The notes under the pieces are model-generated. The model ran no database searches. It was not told the DNA's origin and saw only the letters and a program-made list of their open reading frames with translations. DNA of 64,000 nt from positions 92,465,501 through 92,529,500 of the forward strand of contig CM027379.1 in NCBI GenBank assembly GCA_015680905.1. The letters are read 5' to 3'. Of this stretch, positions 46,112 through 58,391 are shown one piece after another. This stretch comes from Coptis chinensis. Taxonomy: Eukaryota > Streptophyta > Magnoliopsida > Ranunculales > Ranunculaceae. Position 1 is the stretch's first letter, and each line of letters begins with the position of its first letter. The position numbers and the translations under genes are program-made.

Positions 46112-47054
46112 ATATTTTTTTTGTGTTTTTTTTTCACTTCAAATTTTGCGTATTGATACATACAACATATGGATACCTCATTTTCTTTTTTAAAGCTTCT
46201 TTATACACTCTAAGAACAACACTAAAACCATGACAAAGAAAATGTACAATCGAAGCGTAATTTTGTTATATCGCGGTAAATATTTTCAAATGCTATAAGA
46301 AAAACTTGTGATCAAATTTTAATGAAGAAGAATTTTGATAATTAACACAAGCAAAGACTCTATTTTAGTAAACACAACTATCTCGCAACAACTAACTTTT
46401 TTTATGGTGGCTATTAAAAAAAAAATAAAAAAAAAAAGGACCCACAGTAACCACCTTCAGTGGGAAATGGGATCTCGCGGCAACCCGATGTCATGGATTG
46501 TGCGATCTCGCGAAAACTCCTTTCTGAATTTGTTTTTTGTTTTTTTGGGTTGAGTTCTGACGCTTGTTTAAGAATTAAGAGTGAAATAAAGGAGGGGTGA
46601 TTAGAATTATACAAACTGACTGATTGGGCTTTTGTCCTTTGGCTATTTGTTTTAGTCTCATTAACCCACCAAACATTCAAAGACACATTTGTCCATTTTT
46701 AATGGTTTTGGACTCAAAATAAATGATAAATAATAATTTTGTAAGGACAAAGAAAAGTAAAAAAAATGTTGGTTTATTAGAATGTTGGTTTATTATTTTT
46801 TTTTATACTATTTTTTTTGTTCATTATATTCTCACTATAGTTGTGAAAATTTTGAGGGTACGGTAGTGGGAGTTTGTTAAAAAAAATTGGGGGGTGCAAG
46901 TCCTTATAGTTTGAAGATTTTTCTAGGCAATCAGTTATGTAGTAGTGGAGCTTTTCTAATCTCAGGGGGTACGACCGCCCCCACACGCACCCCCTTATAT
47001 TCATCTATGGTTGTGTTGATTCTTCTCTTCGACAATCACATTCAGTCGCTCTCT
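46112..47054. other. MULE subterminal non-coding region
   Basis: AT-rich spacer between the left repeats and the NB-LRR fragment; contains another GGGATCTCGCGGCAACCC word at about 46469 that is nearly identical to 60885 on the right side. No gene seen. Confidence 0.5.
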
Positions 47055-48131
47055 CACTTCTTTTATCTTCATTCCAATATCATGGCGAAAACCAACATCT
47101 TTAAAACAGATGATGGTTTTATTGATAACTCTATAGACGACAAATTAAGGTATCTTAGATGCAATAATCTTCCGACTTCATTTGAAAATTCTTTAAGGCC
47201 CATACAGCCACTTAAATCCAATGTCCTAAGACATGTCAATTGACGATATAACTTAATCGAAGCTGTACGACGAGCTAGTCTAGCATGCGTCAAAAACGTT
47301 CTCAACTTCTTTGCCGAGTAAACTGAGGAATTCTCCAAACCTTGTATTGCTGTTAAATGACGGACTTTGCTTTCATCAAATTTTGTATTGTTTGTCTCCA
47401 GAATGCAACATTCACTCTTTGACAGAAATTGTGCAAAATCATGAACAAGATCATACATCTTGCAACTTGTGATGTTGCCATCCGAATCTCTTTTAAAATC
47501 TTGAAAGAATGAGCGCATTGCAAGATTATCATAATATTCTTCTCCAATTATCTCAAGATCTTTGCTTTCTTCTAAGCCAAGAAAACCTTGTGCCATCCAT
47601 AACTTCACCAACCGATCCTTATCTAATTTTGTATATTTAGGAAAGATGAGACAATATACAAAACATTACTTCAAATTTGAGGGCAGAGGGTAATAGCTCA
47701 AGAAGAGAGAAGGTAAAATATCTTTTTCAACAATTTTCATACTCCAGATTTCACTTGTTAAAACATCGTTCCAATCTTTTTTGGTTTTCTTAAAGCGCAT
47801 AAGGCTTGCTAAACTCTTGACAGAGAGAGGGACCCCATTGCATTTCTCAGCAATTCGTCTGCCAACATCTTCCATTTTCTTAAGATCTTCTTCTCTTCCC
47901 TGAAATGCGATGAGTCTAAACAGCAACCAACTATCTTCTTTAGACAATTCCCCCAACTTATGGTTTTGGGTAGAGCCCATCATAAGTGCAACTTTCTCAT
48001 TATGTGTTGTGATAAAGACTCTACTACCAGAAGCACCACCATCTAGAGCAAGCTTCAAAGGGTTCCAATCATTAGCATCTTCTGTCCAAACATCGTCTAG
48101 GACTAAAAGAAACTTCTTTCCTCTGAGTGAT

Positions 48132-49609
48132 TGATAAAAGATAAAAATGAATAATTTACCTACGAAATGAACGATGAAACTCAAAACGTAAGTAAACTAA
48201 AACTATCTTATGTGCCTATGATTTATCAAAGTTTCTACTCTCAATTCTATCGAAATAGAGTGGAGTAACAAATTCGTTCCACTCCTAGTGCTCTAGCATG
48301 GAATGTTTTCTAATCTAATTAGTCGGTCTTAAGTCTAATGAGAGCTTTACGAGGGGGAATTATACTACGATGCAACTACCCACAAGATACAAACTATAAT
48401 TGATTCAACTACGGAAATACTACGTTGATTCTATAATAAGGAATTAGGGGGGATTGATTCCACCTTAACTCAACTTAACTCACTAGCTTGATTTAATCGT
48501 CAGAATCCAAATTGAATCGCTACGCAGAACAATTGGTTCTTCCTAATCCCTAATTACACATGACATTTCTACCAATTCATAACTAGCATGTGAACAATTA
48601 AACCCATTCTCATGGCGAATTAATCGTTTCTAGAGTGGAATAGAAATTACGACAACTCTACGATAATCGGAATCAAGCTTTCATCAAGGCTTCTCAACCC
48701 CCTCTAATGGATGTTTAGCCGAGAATCATTCCGCAATCATTTCCATATGAATCTAAACTAAACATAATATCAAGATTCGAAATTTACTAATCTAAATTAA
48801 ACAATAATTAAAATCTAATTAACAACTAAGAATGGTAACCAACAATAATTAAAACTAGATCTAATAGATTGAAATAATAAAAATCGAAATGACAAGAATA
48901 ATAACTATTTTATTTATCTAATGAATGATATTCAATGATTCAAGAAATTAATCTAAAACAAGAAATAAAATTCTAAAACTAAGTTCTAAAACTCATTAAT
49001 GGAGGCTAACTAATCTAATTCTAATCTAGGTCTAACTATCTACCATTAACAAAGAGTGAAGCTTTGGTTTTTATACATTCAGATCCAAAAATCGTGCATG
49101 GGCTTGGAGCCATGTTTTGGGCCAGAGAATCAGGCCCAAAACCCAATTCTTTCAGTTTCAAAAGGCCTATTCAGTTGCAGTTGGCTTCAACAGACTTTTT
49201 GTCCATTTGTGCTCCTCTGATTGGGTCAAGGCTTGGACCATTGGAAAGCTCTTTCTGAGCCGGTCGTTTTGACATAAAGTAGGCCCCATTCCGAGGTCTG
49301 AGTCAAAAGATACGGCCTTCGAAGTTTTGTCGACTTGTGTCTTTGTTTCACGCGTCGACTTTTCAGCTTTTGGTAGGGCTTTAGAAAGGCTTATCTTCTT
49401 GAATCTTGGCCTTTAATCACGGAACTCCTTAGTAACCGACCTTTGCTCCTTTATCTCGCTAAAGTGGCACATTTCTGCATATAATGGACTTTGAAGCCTG
49501 AAATGCATAAAAACACGTAATCGGTGTTAACTCTTAATTATTACTCACATAATCGGGTCTAATAGTATGATCTGTTATAGGTTAAAACTACAGTTTTGGG
49601 CTCTTATCA
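48132..49609 (-). repeat. 3' LTR of the Athila-like element
   Basis: 1478 bp, near-identical to 59158-60644 except for clustered changes in the last 350 bases (for example around 49280-49400). The same spurious 60-70 residue open frame appears in both LTRs and is not a gene. Confidence 0.93.
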
Positions 49610-49624
49610 AACCACCCCCAAACA
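49610..49624 (-). other. Polypurine tract
   Basis: The minus strand reads TGTTTGGGGGTGGTT directly before the 3' LTR, the plus-strand priming site. A similar GTTTGGGGGTGGGC lies at about 51172-51185, each preceded by a TTTG(A)GGACAA-type word, so the purine-tract region is duplicated in this element. Confidence 0.75.
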
Positions 49625-51693
49625 GCATTTTGCTTGTCCTCAAGCAAATATGAGAAATTAGCATAAGTGACAAAAATGGAGTTCTATCTACTCTCATTTC
49701 ATTTGAGTCGACATTGCATTGACCATATACAAAGCAAGGCTTTTAAACCACTAGGAATTCCCTAGTGGACGAAGTTATAGCCTCGTGAGAGTTTTCCGAT
49801 GAAGGTACTCACAAACTTCATCTATACTACAACGACTAAGAAAGAAAACTATTGTTTCCTTATTCATGCTCCAAATTATCTATACATCTCACTAGCTATG
49901 AACAAGAATAACCAAGTCAAAACCTAAGCTAATATATGCATAATAATCAATCATCTACAATAAACATATATACAATGAGTAATATTATGCAATAGCAGGT
50001 CCGTTTCAAAACTTCGGAATAGCGTCCTTAAGTAGGTTCTCACAATAATAGTCAAGATACAACACTCGATTTTTCCACTCAAGTTTATTTACTCTAAGTA
50101 CAAGTGGTGGGCACACTTTACCTTACAATCTCAATGACACACAAGGAAGCCGGAGTCGATCAAACACATCTGCCACTTACTATCACACTAACCTATTCCT
50201 AATTGAGGTAGAGGTCTTTATTAGGTGTTTCGGGGATTAGGAGATGGTTTAAGAAGAAAGGAAATGGATATTCAAAACGGACAAGTCTGAGATAAAAGAG
50301 TCTTCATATTATGTAACTAGAGAAAACCTTGTTATTTACTTTTGCTTCTACACTTTGTTTCCATCCTTAGCCATATTTTTTTTTCTTTGGCTTTTGACTC
50401 CTTTTATTCTATTTTTTTGGAGTTTTTATTTTATTTTTATTTTTATTTTTCCTTTCTTTGGATGAAAACTTCTTTTCTTTATTTCTGAAACAACTAACTA
50501 ATATTTGTTTACATAGGTTTTTCTCTTCTTCTTTCTTCCTCATTCTATTCTCAGACTTATTCTAAATTGGGTAGGTTGATTTTTTTTTTTTTTTTTTTTT
50601 TGTAGGGATTTGTGGTTTATGAAAGGCTAAAGAAAGGCTTAGAGGGCTTAATTAGCGGAAAATAATTCATAGGTTTGAATTTCTGGCTATATCGATCCAA
50701 AGAGGGCCTAAATTCTCGCTTAGGATATGGTTTAGTGATCAAACAAGTGGACGTGTGATTTCTCTATCCGGATTTTACTTCTCCCTTTGTGTCATTTCTC
50801 AAATGTTTCACTCTTTATAAGGCTTTAGGCTATATTCTCACAGGATTTGTAGAATAAGTACTCTAGCCTAGATTTTGAAAACTTATCGCTAACAATCATA
50901 GATACTCATGTAATATATTTATAGATAGATGCAAAGATTATTACCTACATATTAACCTAAGTTTCTAAAAATTATTCTAATGCAAAAGCTACATTGAGAC
51001 TTCTAGATTGTTAAAAGCATAGAGAAAGAAAACAATACCAATATTCCTAAGTGTATAGCATAACTTATTTATTTATATTTTTGAATTTATGAAATTTTAA
51101 CTAGAAAACAAGTGCATATTATACATATCTATATCCTAACAGATGCCTTAATTACACGCGTGTTTATATGCCCACCCCCAAACAAGAAGCATGCTTTGTC
51201 CTCAAAGCATTTAAATAAAGAGGGTAGAAAAGTACCATGGAAACGCGTAAAATTCGGAACATCGCAAAACAAGGTTAAAACATACTAATATAAAACCGAC
51301 ACAACTCTATAAGAGTTCCACCCATTATGGGGTTAACAGACTTAAATTGCTTGGGACATAAGCATACACTAAATGGAATTAAAAACTTACCTTATCTCCC
51401 GGACATGCATATTATCTACCCAATAGCACCATGGGTCTTGTATTTCAGCGGGCATGGCAAGTCCAAGAACAAATGCTAGCAAGAACCATAAGCGGTTCCC
51501 AGCTTACGTGTGTGATCACCTCGCGAGTCCAAGCACCATAAGTAGTGCTTGGGAACAAATCTTCGAAAAGACTGTTTCCGGTATTATTGTAGGAGATGTC
51601 ATCTCAAACTACGCCCGAACAGCTGCAAATGACCGGGAACAACCCGCAGAAAACTGGAAATTTTCGGTCGGAAGTCGGCGCGGAGTGTCGCGG
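49625..51693. other. 3' spacer of the Athila-like element
   Basis: No coding block recognised. It holds a T-rich run (50581-50602) and the duplicated purine-tract-like region. Such long 3' spacers after integrase are normal in Athila/Tat elements. Confidence 0.55.
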
Positions 51694-51759
51694 GGTTTTT
51701 TTTTTTTTTTATTTTTATTTTTTTTTAAGTGGAAATTTTATTGATAATGATAACGAGGA

Positions 51760-54700
51760 TTACAAATAATTAGGACAAGCGTGCAAAACAAGTCGCTACC
51801 GCAAGTCCTTTCGAATAGCAAATCCTATCCTTCTAAACACAAACTCGTTGGAACCAAATTGTCATAACGTTATCGTCCATAACCTTTCAAAGTCTCTTGA
51901 GAAGCTCAACCAATCGTTGTTCCAAGAAACCGAAAGTGTCAAAACTAAATGGAATGAAACAATGTTGGTTAGCTATACAAGCTTCCTCATGCTTCTCTAT
52001 CTTCCCCGCCATCGCTTCTTTAGCCGCTTCTCCCACCTCAAAGACTCCATTCCTAAGCCCTACCAACGGAGAGGCTCCGCTTACATCAACACACGATGTC
52101 TCCCCTCGGACCACCTGTAGATCAATACATCCGCAGGTCGGTGTAGATCTTCCCTCATTCGGATCGGTGAGAAAATTAACGGGAGCCTCCTTTTTCACTT
52201 GTACCCCCTCCGAATGCATCACATAAAATATCTCCGACATGATCATGTCGGTATTTGAAACCCGGAAAATGTCCGCAGAATGTGCCGCATGGTCCCCGAA
52301 AAGCATCTAGTCTACTCTTTTTGCAAACGGGGCATAGACCACCATCGAGTACAAAGGAATCATGAAGCGGTGTACCGAGAATAGAACGATACTCCACCGA
52401 CATATGTTTGCCCAAGTCCCTCCATCGGAATAGCAAGTAGAAAATCCTTTATGCGTGTTCGGATGCAAGCATCCAATGATGGCGCTTTTCGACTAGCAGA
52501 TAACACAAACTCCCTCTCAAGACCAAAGAACAATCTTACCATAGAATGCTTCCGCCAAAACTTTTTGTGGTTTTGAGGGGACGGTAGCATTCACAACCAT
52601 AGAACGAGGTCAAAATCGGGCGGATACATACTCAATGCATCGCTAGCAACATCAAGAATCTCATCCAAAGGCACCGCCCACAACTCAAGAATGTGGTTCA
52701 AGCTCGAAGTCCGACAACGAGGCCACAAAAGCAAAAGTAGAGACATCGGTGCAACAATAAATACCTAGCCTACCAAGGCGATTTGGGAGTGTCGATAAAC
52801 GCCACCGCAAATCACCGGGCAAGGACCATCGAAACCACAATACCTGCGCAGAACACCGCGGAGATGCCGATCAAAAGTCTTGGTCGCCTCTAAAAAGGGA
52901 TGGTGGACAAGTGCGAATCATAAAGACCAACTTAGAGATCCCAGCACAAGCACGTAAGAGAGCTAACTCACACTGTGGATCTTCCAAACTAGCTAAACGG
53001 TCCATCAAAGTCACAACCTTTTCAACACGCTTTGCGAAAGCAAGGCCCATGACAAAAGGATGAATCGATACCGACCGCACCTCCAAGCAATCGACTCCTG
53101 GGCGAGGACGAGATAAATCTGAAGGAAAGAGACCAGGAGTGGAGCGTCGTGGATCCAGTGATGGCCAAAATATCTCAGTTTTAGCCACATTAAGAACCAG
53201 CCCGTAAGAAGGTCCTTCTTCCTGTATCATACCCAAAGCTGTCGCCACTGCTCGTTTCTCCGATCGAGTCCCATCATCTAGATACCAAGCCTCAGTAGCA
53301 TCAACCGACAACCGGATGGATCCGCAGAATCGGGGATGCAACACACCGCAAAGAGAAGGGGACCCAAAGGGTCGCCTTTGCCGACCCCCAAAGCCGACCA
53401 TATGTAGCCATCCCCATATATATAACCTCGCGGGTTGACAATACAAGTACTCAACCCAAGGGGCAATAGGCGGGCAACGGATACTGAACCTCTCAACATG
53501 GTAGTCCGATCAACTATGTTAAAAGCATTACGAAAATCTACAAGCAAAGATCGAAGAGAGGTACTATCACTGTTAGCATACACTATGCGGTTGACAGCGT
53601 GCAAAATCGCTTCTGCTCCACCAGAAACACCAACCCCATATTGAAAATCTTGTAAGTATCCTACCACATCTTTGGAAACTCCTCTCATCGCAATCTTGGA
53701 GACCAAACGATGCCAAACCATCCCCACGGCTATAGATCTAATACTATTATCCGCATTGGAGAAGCGGAGTAAGCGGAGCACTCGCAATGAATTCTGCTAA
53801 CGGCTGTGGACATCGACCCTGTAACCAAAGATTCACCACAGGGGTCAATGCATCTAGCAAATCAGACGATATAGCTGCTGCAGCCCCACTCATGGCATCC
53901 AACAAATGCTGAGCTCGAAGACCATCCCGACCACAAGAAGTACCTTTCGGAAATGACCTAATACATGACAATAGCCTCTCTCTACCACCACTAAAGGGGG
54001 GCAAAAAGGGAATAGTCGGTCTTACAGGTGGTTGTCGCATTGGGTGCTTCTCCTCTAATGCACATATAGTCTCCGCAGTATTAGATGCAACTCCTGATGA
54101 TGATAACACTTTAACCGCTGCAGCAAAATGTCCATCAGCAACTTTCTGTAGGCATCGACGCACATTCTGAGTGGAGGCAGATTTCCGAGTTGGTTGGAAT
54201 GAAGGAGGCTCTATGACAGACTCTAAAAGACGAAACATCCCGCTAGGCTCATTCCATGTCGTCAAAGCATGGAGAATCTGTTTTTGCTGAAAGTTTTTCC
54301 TAGTGCCAGAACGACGTTCCTGACGATTCTGTGGTCGAAAAACTTGCAGGGTGCAACGTGGCAAAAGGAGGAGACGAACCCAAGGCATAACTGAACTAGG
54401 ATCAGTTGTAATATCCCAGAGAGCCGATTTCAGTGCACCAGAAAAAGCCAATCGACAAGCACGTGGTATACTTTTCACGGTTCGGAAAGGTATACGAAAT
54501 GCATCATCCAATAATTTCTCATTAAGAGAAGAAGGAACAACAAGCGGGTCGGGTATATCACCACCACCCCTACGCGGTCGTGGATGCAAGATCTATAGTG
54601 CTTAGAGGCTTAGAGGGCTGTGGTATGCCCACAATGAAACATGGGGATTCCCCGTTCTCCATTAAAACGGTGGTGATATGATAACATCCGGATGACGACC

Positions 54701-55047
54701 ACGGTATACCAAGCGCGTGGATACCAAGACAACGACCACACATCCATTTGTCAATAGACTTTAAAGAATTCTCCAATAACAAATACAAATCACAATCATC
54801 CTTAAGTTCATCCCGCACCCTATCAATACTCAACCGACAACCCACGTGTTGTTTATCAAAATGCGCGGAGAAAGTAGGGAATAGTAAAACCATTACCGCT
54901 TACCCCATTAGTGCATCCATGACGATCTCGGAAAGGGCAATGAACACGTTTCTTTAAGAGGCGAGGGGCAATAGAACTAGAAGAAACAACATTCTTCTTT
55001 CTCATATCCCAAACTGTCGCCGATAAGTAAAGAAAACCCAAATCCAA
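51760..55047 (-). pseudogene. Non-LTR reverse transcriptase with C-terminal CCHC/endonuclease region
   Basis: Blocks on the minus strand in order: a CCHH finger (C-PFRDRHG-C ... H-FDKQ-H, 54840-55047), an RT N-terminal region (53747-54589, SCGRDGLRAQHLLDAM, LAEFIASAPLTPLL), the core (VGVSGGAEAILHAVNR, LVDFRNAFNIVDR, GKGDPLGPLLFA at 53346-53383, AWYLDDGT at 53266-53292), a thumb region with KTEIFWPS and DFLLAIPMEGLGQ. Then CCHC-like CPVCKKSRLDAF...FKYRHD and KKEAPVNFLTDPNEGRS...SCVDVSGASPLVGL, in the position of the PD-D/E endonuclease of R2-like elements. At least six frame changes split it. Proteins like this occur in many plants annotated only as reverse transcriptase. Clade assignment needs a tree. 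Confidence 0.8.
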
Positions 55048-55306
55048 TCACACAAAACCCAAAATAAGCAAATCCCAAATCCCGTTGGCAAGACTACAAA
55101 CCCCAAACCTCATTTAACCAACAAACAAAACCTAAACCAAAACCCTTCCAGCCAGTAACAAGGTACCAACTAAAAAAGTTTATCTCCGACAACCAAAAAA
55201 CCAAACAAATGAGTTCACCAAACCAACCCAAACCTAACGAACCTAATACAAGTCATTTCCTACTCCCAAACTAACCCAAAACAACCGGGGAGGTAGTGGT
55301 TGGGCC

Positions 55307-55860
55307 TTATGGCGGAGGAGAGTGCGGGTGCTTGGTTTTATATAGCGAAGACGCGTAAAGAGATGGTGGTGGTGGGATGTGAGAATAGATTAGGGGATTA
55401 GAGATGGTGGTGTGCCAAAGTGCGCGTAACAATGTGGTGAAAAAATGGCGGTGGTGGGATTGGGGAAAAGATAAAAGGATGGTGGTAGTGTAGTGGTGGT
55501 GGGCTTTGTGTGGTGGATGAGGTGGTGTTGGATTACGGTGGTAGTGGGGAAGTGGGGGGTGTGGGGACGTGGAGAAATGCATTTGAAGATGGTGGTGGCG
55601 TATGGGGGTGGGCGGTGGTGGTGGTGCCAGTGAGTGCAGGAGGCGATCTGCATCGCGGTGGATGGAATTTTTTCTGCTAGTGGAGGTGCGAGGAGAGAGA
55701 GAAGGTCTTTGGTGGAGGGTCGGGATTTTGAGAGGTGGGTGGTGGTGCAGCACCGATGGTGCGCAGAGAAGGAGAAGAAAGTCTGCGCAGAAGGTCGCGG
55801 CAGAGGGTGGATGGAATTTTGAGAGGCGGTGGAGTCTTTGAGTGGAGGGTTTTTTCGAGA
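55307..55860 (-). other. GGTGGT-rich 5' leader of the non-LTR element
   Basis: Strong strand bias: the plus strand is dominated by GGTGGTGG and GAGAGG words, so the minus (sense) strand is C-rich. Long open frames here on both strands are low-complexity artefacts. It separates the RT coding region from the telomere-like repeats and is probably untranslated leader. Confidence 0.5.
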
Positions 55861-55872
55861 GGGTTTTGGGGT

Positions 55873-55902
55873 GGGTTTAGGGTTTAGGGTTTAGGGTTTA
55901 GG
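55873..55902 (+). repeat. Telomere-type (TTTAGGG)4 repeat
   Basis: Four uninterrupted plant telomere units lie exactly at the border between gypsy protease and the non-LTR leader. A diverged TTTAGG-GATGAATGG unit is repeated twice to the right (55897-55925). Confidence 0.95.
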
Positions 55903-55905
55903 ATG

Positions 55906-56362
55906 AATGGTTTAGGGATGAATGGTTGTTGGCAAGGGGGGACTCACGAAGTGGTAAAGAAGCAGTGCAAAAGAGTTGCAAGAATTCTTCTTCGATTTCG
56001 TCTACTACCAGGGAGTCATTGTTAAAGTCGGAATTTCCGAAGGAAAGGAATTTGTTAATCTGTTTCTCCGGAAACATGTTTTTGAAGTAATCTTGAGCTA
56101 AACTCTCGATCATGATAACCTCGCCATTTGTAGATGAATCGGGATATTGTGTCCTCGTTTTGAAAACATTTACCTCAACAGAAAGATGGCCAAAGGACAA
56201 GGACATCGAACCATTCGGCAGCTTTATGAGCGTTGGCAGAGCCAAGAAGGGACGCCCTAAAATGATAAGTACAGAGTCGTTAGTGACTTCTCGTCGAGGA
56301 TAACGAAGTCGGATGGGTAGTAAAAATTTTTGGACTTTAACCAAAGACGTTTTCAACCACAC
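55906..56362 (-). pseudogene. Gypsy aspartic protease C-terminal region
   Basis: The minus strand encodes VLIILGRPFLALPTLIKLPNGSMSLSFG, the late retropepsin block of Athila/Tat-type pol (usual consensus ILGRPFLATA), and then an acidic linker with IEEEFLQLF that normally leads to RT. Coding stops within 20 residues of the telomere-like repeat. The protease active-site part upstream (56363-57480) is degraded. Confidence 0.8.
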
Positions 56363-57491
56363 CCAGGATACTTAATAGACCGATCGCCTAATTGCAATGT
56401 CATTTTAGTAGGTTGCATCTCCTCTAGACCTATTTGTTTATACAAATAAAATGGGAGTAAGTTAACACTAGCCCCCGTGTCTAGTAAGCGTCGTCGTCGT
56501 GTGAGAATTTCCTAAGGTGCATTTCTGATAGGGGCGATCGGGGTCCTTGTACTTAACAATTCCATTATTTTCGGATAAAGTTGGGAACCTGTTCGGTTAG
56601 AAAAGCGTCTTTAGGTATGTTGGTCTTACGCCTAGTAGTGCACAACTCCTTAAGAAACTTAGCGTGGTTAGGTAGCTTTTTATAGCTCGAGAAAAGGAAG
56701 GTTTATCGTTAGATTTTGAAAACGTTCCTAATCTCCTCAAAATTAGTATCCCCGGGTTAGCATGGCTAATTTCTCGAGGGAACGGTGGTTTCGCTCTATA
56801 TTTAGCGTATGGCTCGACTTGATGTGTAACCTTGGCTTTCTGTTTCTTAGGTTGTGGTTTAACCGGGTACCTCTACGGTGGTAGGTTCTTTAGTTTCTAT
56901 TTCGGGTATCTAGTTCGATATCCGGTGTAGAAATCTTGATGGGGTAACTATAGGCATAGTTACTTTGTTATCAACCACTCTTCCGTAAGCGGAGAGTGGT
57001 GATGGCATTTTAGCCGACCTACGGATGTAGTTTCCGTACTAGTATTACCGTTTACCTCAAAGGCCGTGGTTTGCCGTTCTAGGGTTGGGTATCGCTTGGC
57101 ACGGAAACACGCCTTTTAGTTGGGCTTTCTCTTGGGCTAACTGTGTTGGTTTAAATTATTAACGGATTGTAGAATGTGTTGGTTAGATTGAGCCATGGTT
57201 TGGAAAGGTTGTTGGCTCACTTGTATGAAGGTGTCAAGACGATCCGGTTGTGTGGGTGCGAGTAGTCACGGGTGGTGTGGATTGGAACTATCCCGTTGAT
57301 TATTTATATGGATTGTGATAGTTATTATTTACGGAACGATACCTCTATTAGGATTATAATTATTATAACTACATTGATCTTGTGCTTGACCTTGTCGAGG
57401 TTGCTTTGGTTGTTATAATTATTATAATTACCCGATCCTATCCTTGTTGTGGTGGAGCTTGGTTATAACCGTCGTTGGCCTAACATATTGA

Positions 57492-58391
57492 TTATTGTAC
57501 CTGTAGGTGTGACTTGTTGGTTATTTCTCCAACCGAAGTTGGGATTTTGTCTCCGCGGGCGTTAGGTTCACTATTAATGGAACAAGAATGTTCATAGGCT
57601 ATAGGGACGATGGGAGTCGGGATGCTCGGGACTCCAATGAAACTATATGGATTTGAATTTACATTCATGACGGGGATAGGCTTTTGTTGTACAGAAATGG
57701 CCTCTACCTTTTTTGTGAGGGATTCAATTAGAGTTTTAAGCTCAGGATCTGATTTAACCTCAAACATACTGGTAGCCTTAACTGTTGAAGAAGAACTAGC
57801 GGAGCGGAAGTAATCGTCACTACCCCCCAATTATTATTACGCTTAGTCTGATCTTCCAAAAATTTATATGCCTCTGAGGCTCCTTTACTTAGGAAACTAC
57901 CCCCATTCATTATGTCTAGGACTTCTTTATGGTGGTGTAGAAGTCCTTTGAAAAAGGCACGAACTAACGTGTCTTTTGCTAGGTGATGGTGTGGACACTC
58001 TATAAGGAGATCGGTGAAACGATTCCAAGCCTCTGAAAATGATTCATGAGGATTCTGTCGAAAGAAGTGAATCTTGGAAAGCATTTCATCCGTCTTTAGA
58101 GGTGGGTAAAAATGTTCCATAAACAGCTGAACAAGTTTAGCCCACGAGTCCACAAAGTTAGCGCTTTGGGCGTTAATCAAGACGCGCTTTATCGGCTAAG
58201 GTGAAGGGAAATACCACCGGTTTAATTTGTTCCGCACCAACCGTAGGATGATGGAATGTTGTAAGGACTTGTTCAATCCCTACGATGTGTTGATAAGGTT
58301 TTTCATGGTCTAAACCATGGAAAACGGGTAACAAATTAAATATGTTTGGGGAATTCGAAAATCCCCAATCGGTCCCGCTAGAACGATGCAA
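57492..58391 (-). pseudogene. Gypsy gag
   Basis: Three overlapping frames on the minus strand: 58173-58391 (NIFNLLPVFHGLDHEKPYQHI...PFTLADKARLD), 57728-58180 (SWAKLVQLFMEHFYPPLKT, FFRQNPHESFSEAWNRFTDLL) and 57492-57830 (Ser/Lys-rich tail). They join into a retrotransposon gag core but frame changes occur at about 58175 and 57780-57830. The zinc-knuckle region that would follow (57300-57480) is not readable. It lies about 770 bases inside the right LTR, behind a GC-rich leader. Confidence 0.85.

Larger units (their letters stand above)
51694..55905 (-). mobile_element. Non-LTR retroelement (R2-like endonuclease type) inside the gypsy element
   Basis: On the minus strand it ends in a poly(A) run (51694-51726) preceded at 51737-51742 by AATAAA, and starts near a CCCTAAA repeat at 55873-55902. 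The body encodes an N-terminal zinc finger, reverse transcriptase, CCHC motif and a restriction-like endonuclease-type C-terminus. The poly(A) shows reverse transcription of an RNA. No target duplication was found at its borders. It lies in the same orientation as its gypsy host, exactly where gypsy pol should be. Confidence 0.75.

Noticed and set aside
46414-46686. Frame ending in a Phe-rich run
   Set aside because: Translation of an A-rich tract within MULE subterminal DNA.
49064-49258. Short open frame repeated at 60091-60309
   Set aside because: It lies inside both LTRs of the gypsy element at the same position and has no protein similarity that I recognise.
55307-55841. His/Pro-rich minus frame and Gly/Arg-rich plus frames
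   Set aside because: Produced by a strand-biased GGTGGT leader; both strands open because of low complexity.
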